Shown piece by piece: positions 5,826 through 8,073 of a stretch of 8,073 nucleotides of DNA; the stretch's first letter is position 1; every line of letters begins with the position of its first letter. The notes under the pieces were generated by a model that was given only the letters and a program-made list of their open reading frames with translations, did no database searches and was not told the origin of the DNA. The stretch spans positions 1-8,073 of the forward strand of contig CAMPHL010000095.1 of assembly GCA_946885905.1 (NCBI GenBank), read 5' to 3'. Position numbers and translations under genes: made by a program. The stretch is from an uncultured Pseudomonadota bacterium. Its GTDB lineage: Bacteria; Pseudomonadota; Gammaproteobacteria; Burkholderiales; Usitatibacteraceae.

Positions 5826-7790
5826 CTACCCTTGCAGTAGCCGCATCTCGGCCTTGGCCAGGTTCTCCTGGGTCCCCAGCAGCACCAGCACGTCCCCGGC
5901 CTTCACGATCGCATCGACCGACGGGTTGACCTCGCGCTCGCCGGTGCGGCGGATCGCGGTAACCTCCACACCCATGCTGGCGAGGTTCAGGGCGCCCAGC
6001 GTGAGCCCCACGCAGGCGGCGCTCTCCGTGGCCACGAGCGTGCGCAGCCCCGGAGCTTCCCGGTCATCGGCGTCTTCATCGGTCGAGCCGTGGAAATAGC
6101 CGCGCATCAGGCTGTAGCGTTGCTGGCGGGCTTCGCGCAGGTTCCTGAGCACCCTGGTCAACGGCGTGCCCATCTGCAGCATGGTCTGGGCGGCGAGCAT
6201 GAGCGATCCCTCGACCACCTCGGCCACGATCTCCGCGGCGCCCGCCGCGCGCAGGCGCGCCACGTCGGTATCGTCGAAGGTGCGGACGATCACCGGAACC
6301 TCGGGCCTCAACTCGCGCACGTGGGCGAGGATCGCGAGCGCCTTGGGCGTGTCGGCGAAGCTCACCACCACGGCCACCGCGCGCGACAGCGCCGCCGCCA
6401 CCAGTACCTCGCGGCGCGCCGCATCGCCGAACACCACCGAGTCGCCGGCGGCGGCGGCCTGGCGCACGCGTTCGGGGTCCGAGTCCAGCGCGATGAAGCC
6501 CACTTTCTCGCGCTCGAGGTAATGCGCGAGCGCCTGGCCGCTGCGGCCATAGCCGCACACGATCACGTGCCCCTGCGTGGCCATGGACTTCACCGCCAGC
6601 TGGTGCAGGGCCATGGCGCGGCTCGTCCACTCGCTCTCGACGAAGTGCAGCACGATCCGCTCCATGCGCGCGAGGATGATCGGGGCCGAAAGCACCGACA
6701 GGAGCGAGGCGCCCAGCACCACCTGCAACGTGGTCGCATCGACCGCGTTGTGGAGCGCGGCGAGCGCGATCACGACGAAGCCGAACTCGCCCGAGGGCGC
6801 GAGGGCGATCGCGGTTCGCAGCGCCGTGGGCTTGTCGTTGCGGAAGGCGAGCGCGAGGCCGTAGATGATTCCCAGCTTCGCGAGCGTCATCGCGGCGAAG
6901 ATGCCGAACACGGCGGGCAGGTACGCGGCCAGCGCCGGCACGTCGACGAGCATGCCGATGGTCACGAAGAACAGCCCCAGCAGCACGTCCCTGAACGGCT
7001 GGATGTAGTCCTCGACCTGGTAGCGGTACTCGGTCTCGGAGATCAGCATGCCGGCGAGGAAGGCGCCCAGCGCGAGCGATAGCCCGGCGTGCTCGGTCAC
7101 CCACGCGAGGCCGAGGGTCACCAGCAGCACGAAGAGCACGAAGAGCTCGGCCGATTTCTGCCGCGCCACCAGGTGGAAGAGCGGGCGCATGAGCCGCTGC
7201 CCCAGGAAGAGCACGATCGCGAGCACCACCGCCGCCTTCGCGAGCGCCACGCCGATCGCGCCGGCGATGGCCTCGCCGGTGAGGGCAAGTGCGGGAACGA
7301 GGACCATCAGCGGGATCACCGCGAGGTCCTGGAAGAGGAGCACGCCCATGATCTGGCGGCCGTGCTTCGACTGAAGCTGCGCGCGCTCGGCCAGCATCTT
7401 GGAGACGATGGCGGTCGAGGACATGGCGGCCACGCCGCCGAGCACGATGCCTTCGGTCCAGGTTTGTCCCAGCAGCACCGCGGCCGCGGCCCCGAGCCCC
7501 GTCACGATCACCACCTGCGAGCCGCCCAGTCCCAGAACGATCCTGCGCATCGCCACGAGCTGCGGCAGGCTGAACTCCAGGCCCACCGAGAACATGAGGA
7601 ACACGACGCCGAACTCGGCGATGTAGCGCTGGTCCTCGGTCGCCGCCACGAGGGCCAGCGCGTGCGGGCCGACGACGGCCCCCACCAGCAGGTAGCCGAG
7701 GATCGCGGGGATGTGGAGCGAACGGAAGAGCACCACGACGGCCACCGCCGAGGCGAGCAGGATCAGGGGGGCGTTGAGCGCGTCTTGCAT
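5826..7790 (-). CDS. Kef-type CPA2 cation:proton antiporter with RCK domains
   Basis: The 654-residue protein is an inner-membrane monovalent cation (probably K+)/H+ antiporter. Residues 1-385 or so form a CPA2 exchanger domain with about a dozen hydrophobic segments; visible markers are GYLLVGAVVGPH (32-43), FSVGLEFSLPQL (67-78), LLFQDLAVIP (151-160) with the Gln-Asp pair of Kef-type exchangers (154-155), GAFLAGMLISETEY (242-255) and ALAPSGEFGFV (329-339). An RCK N-terminal (TrkA-N) domain at about 407-523 has the Rossmann motif HVIVCGYGRSGQ (408-419) and acidic Asp436, so it should bind a nucleotide. A second RCK C-terminal (TrkA-C) domain spans about 580-652. Length is normal. E. coli KefB and KefC, as I recall, end without TrkA-C, so glutathione gating as in those proteins should not be assumed; no kefF/kefG-like partner is in the window. 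The ATG at 7790 lacks a clear ribosome site. It is divergent from kdsD, an arrangement familiar in betaproteobacteria. Confidence 0.95.
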   Translation of the reverse strand: MQDALNAPLILLASAVAVVVLFRSLHIPAILGYLLVGAVVGPHALALVAATEDQRYIAEFGVVFLMFSVGLEFSLPQLVAMRRIVLGLGGSQVVIVTGLGAAAAVLLGQTWTEGIVLGGVAAMSSTAIVSKMLAERAQLQSKHGRQIMGVLLFQDLAVIPLMVLVPALALTGEAIAGAIGVALAKAAVVLAIVLFLGQRLMRPLFHLVARQKSAELFVLFVLLVTLGLAWVTEHAGLSLALGAFLAGMLISETEYRYQVEDYIQPFRDVLLGLFFVTIGMLVDVPALAAYLPAVFGIFAAMTLAKLGIIYGLALAFRNDKPTALRTAIALAPSGEFGFVVIALAALHNAVDATTLQVVLGASLLSVLSAPIILARMERIVLHFVESEWTSRAMALHQLAVKSMATQGHVIVCGYGRSGQALAHYLEREKVGFIALDSDPERVRQAAAAGDSVVFGDAARREVLVAAALSRAVAVVVSFADTPKALAILAHVRELRPEVPVIVRTFDDTDVARLRAAGAAEIVAEVVEGSLMLAAQTMLQMGTPLTRVLRNLREARQQRYSLMRGYFHGSTDEDADDREAPGLRTLVATESAACVGLTLGALNLASMGVEVTAIRRTGEREVNPSVDAIVKAGDVLVLLGTQENLAKAEMRLLQG

Positions 7791-7799
7791 GACCGAGGA

Positions 7800-7807
7800 T
7801 TTATAAT
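7800..7807. promoter_or_regulatory. Shared two-way -10 element between antiporter and kdsD
   Basis: On the plus strand, bases 7802-7807 read TATAAT, an exact -10 hexamer; on the minus strand, bases 7805-7800 read TATAAA. Both overlap the palindrome TTATAA (7801-7806). The plus -10 ends six bases before the kdsD GTG and the minus one nine bases before the antiporter ATG, so both transcripts would have almost no leader. No matching -35 is visible at normal spacing on either side, so promoter activity is plausible but not established; kdsD could also start from a promoter inside the antiporter gene. Confidence 0.4.
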
Positions 7808-7813
7808 TCCCGC

Positions 7814-8073
7814 GTGTCGAATCTACCAGACGAGCGGCGCGTGCTCGATCTCGCGCGCGGGGTGCTCGACATCGAGGCCAACGCCGTGCTTGCCTTGAAG
7901 GAGCGCCTCGGCGCGCCCTTCGTCGCCGCCACGCGCCTGATCATGGCCACGCGCGGGCGCGTGGTCGTGACCGGCATGGGCAAGTCCGGCCACGTGGGCA
8001 ACAAGATCGCCGCAACGCTCGCCTCCACCGGCACGCCCTCGTTCTTCATGCACCCCGCAGAGGCGAGCCACGG
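7814..8073 (+). CDS. kdsD: D-arabinose-5-phosphate isomerase (3' partial)
   Basis: KdsD interconverts ribulose-5-phosphate and arabinose-5-phosphate, the first step toward Kdo, the inner-core sugar of lipopolysaccharide. The 86 codons present cover the N-terminal part of the SIS (sugar isomerase) domain: VVTGMGKSGHVGNKIAATLAS (about 51-71), with Lys57 matching the known active-site lysine, and STGTPSFFMHPAEASHG, ending at a conserved His (86). The gene runs off the window, so the rest of SIS and the usual two CBS domains are not seen. The start is taken as GTG 7814, giving MSNLPDERRVLDLARG; an in-frame TGA at 7790 excludes anything far upstream, and the next GTG at 7841 would trim the family-like N-terminus. 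There is no ribosome site at normal distance. In related bacteria this gene heads a cluster with kdsC, lptC, lptA, lptB and rpoN; this is context knowledge and is not visible here. Confidence 0.93.
   Translation, partial: MSNLPDERRVLDLARGVLDIEANAVLALKERLGAPFVAATRLIMATRGRVVVTGMGKSGHVGNKIAATLASTGTPSFFMHPAEASH

Noticed and set aside
7089..7898. 269-codon plus-strand open frame opposite the antiporter, running into kdsD
   Set aside because: His/Glu/Arg-rich antisense shadow; the antiporter frame carries all the family motifs and kdsD is in another frame.

Overview
The window reads as ordinary chromosome of a high-GC Gram-negative bacterium, most likely a betaproteobacterium. This rests on GC-rich coding sequence throughout, the gene order of a dTDP-rhamnose operon, and a CPA2 antiporter gene placed back to back with kdsD, the first gene of the Kdo/LPS-export cluster in many betaproteobacteria. 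I cannot name a genus from the sequence alone. No mobile element, CRISPR array, tRNA or rRNA is visible.

Layout. Bases 2-3188 (+) hold rfbB (5' end cut by the window), rfbA, rfbC and rfbD. These are the complete route from glucose-1-phosphate to dTDP-L-rhamnose, the sugar donor for O-antigen or exopolysaccharide, in one tight unit with 4-base start/stop overlaps at rfbB-rfbA and rfbC-rfbD. Bases 3171-4865 (-) encode a multi-pass membrane histidine kinase whose tail overlaps the rfbD tail by 18 bases. Bases 4866-5062 are the only sizeable non-coding stretch. It holds two inverted repeats about two helical turns apart and then a full match to the sigma-54 (RpoN) promoter consensus, which reads into a pilin-like gene (5063-5755, +). 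A perfect 12-bp hairpin follows the pilin gene. Bases 5826-7790 (-) encode a Kef-type CPA2 cation:proton antiporter with cytoplasmic RCK domains. Only 23 bases separate its start from that of kdsD (7814 to the window end, +; 3' end cut), and a palindromic TTATAA in that gap could act as a -10 element in both directions.

How the parts fit. rfbBACD and kdsD both supply cell-surface polysaccharide precursors (rhamnose and Kdo). The most interesting unit is the kinase and pilin pair: they are divergent, and the pilin has what looks like a complete sigma-54 control region with upstream activator sites. This resembles the PilS/PilR-pilA logic, but the kinase is not a textbook PilS (no PAS domain visible, an extended membrane domain, an atypical G1 box), and no response regulator gene is in the window. 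A functional link between the two is inference. I see no clear sign of a wholly new system; the points worth a second look are regulatory.
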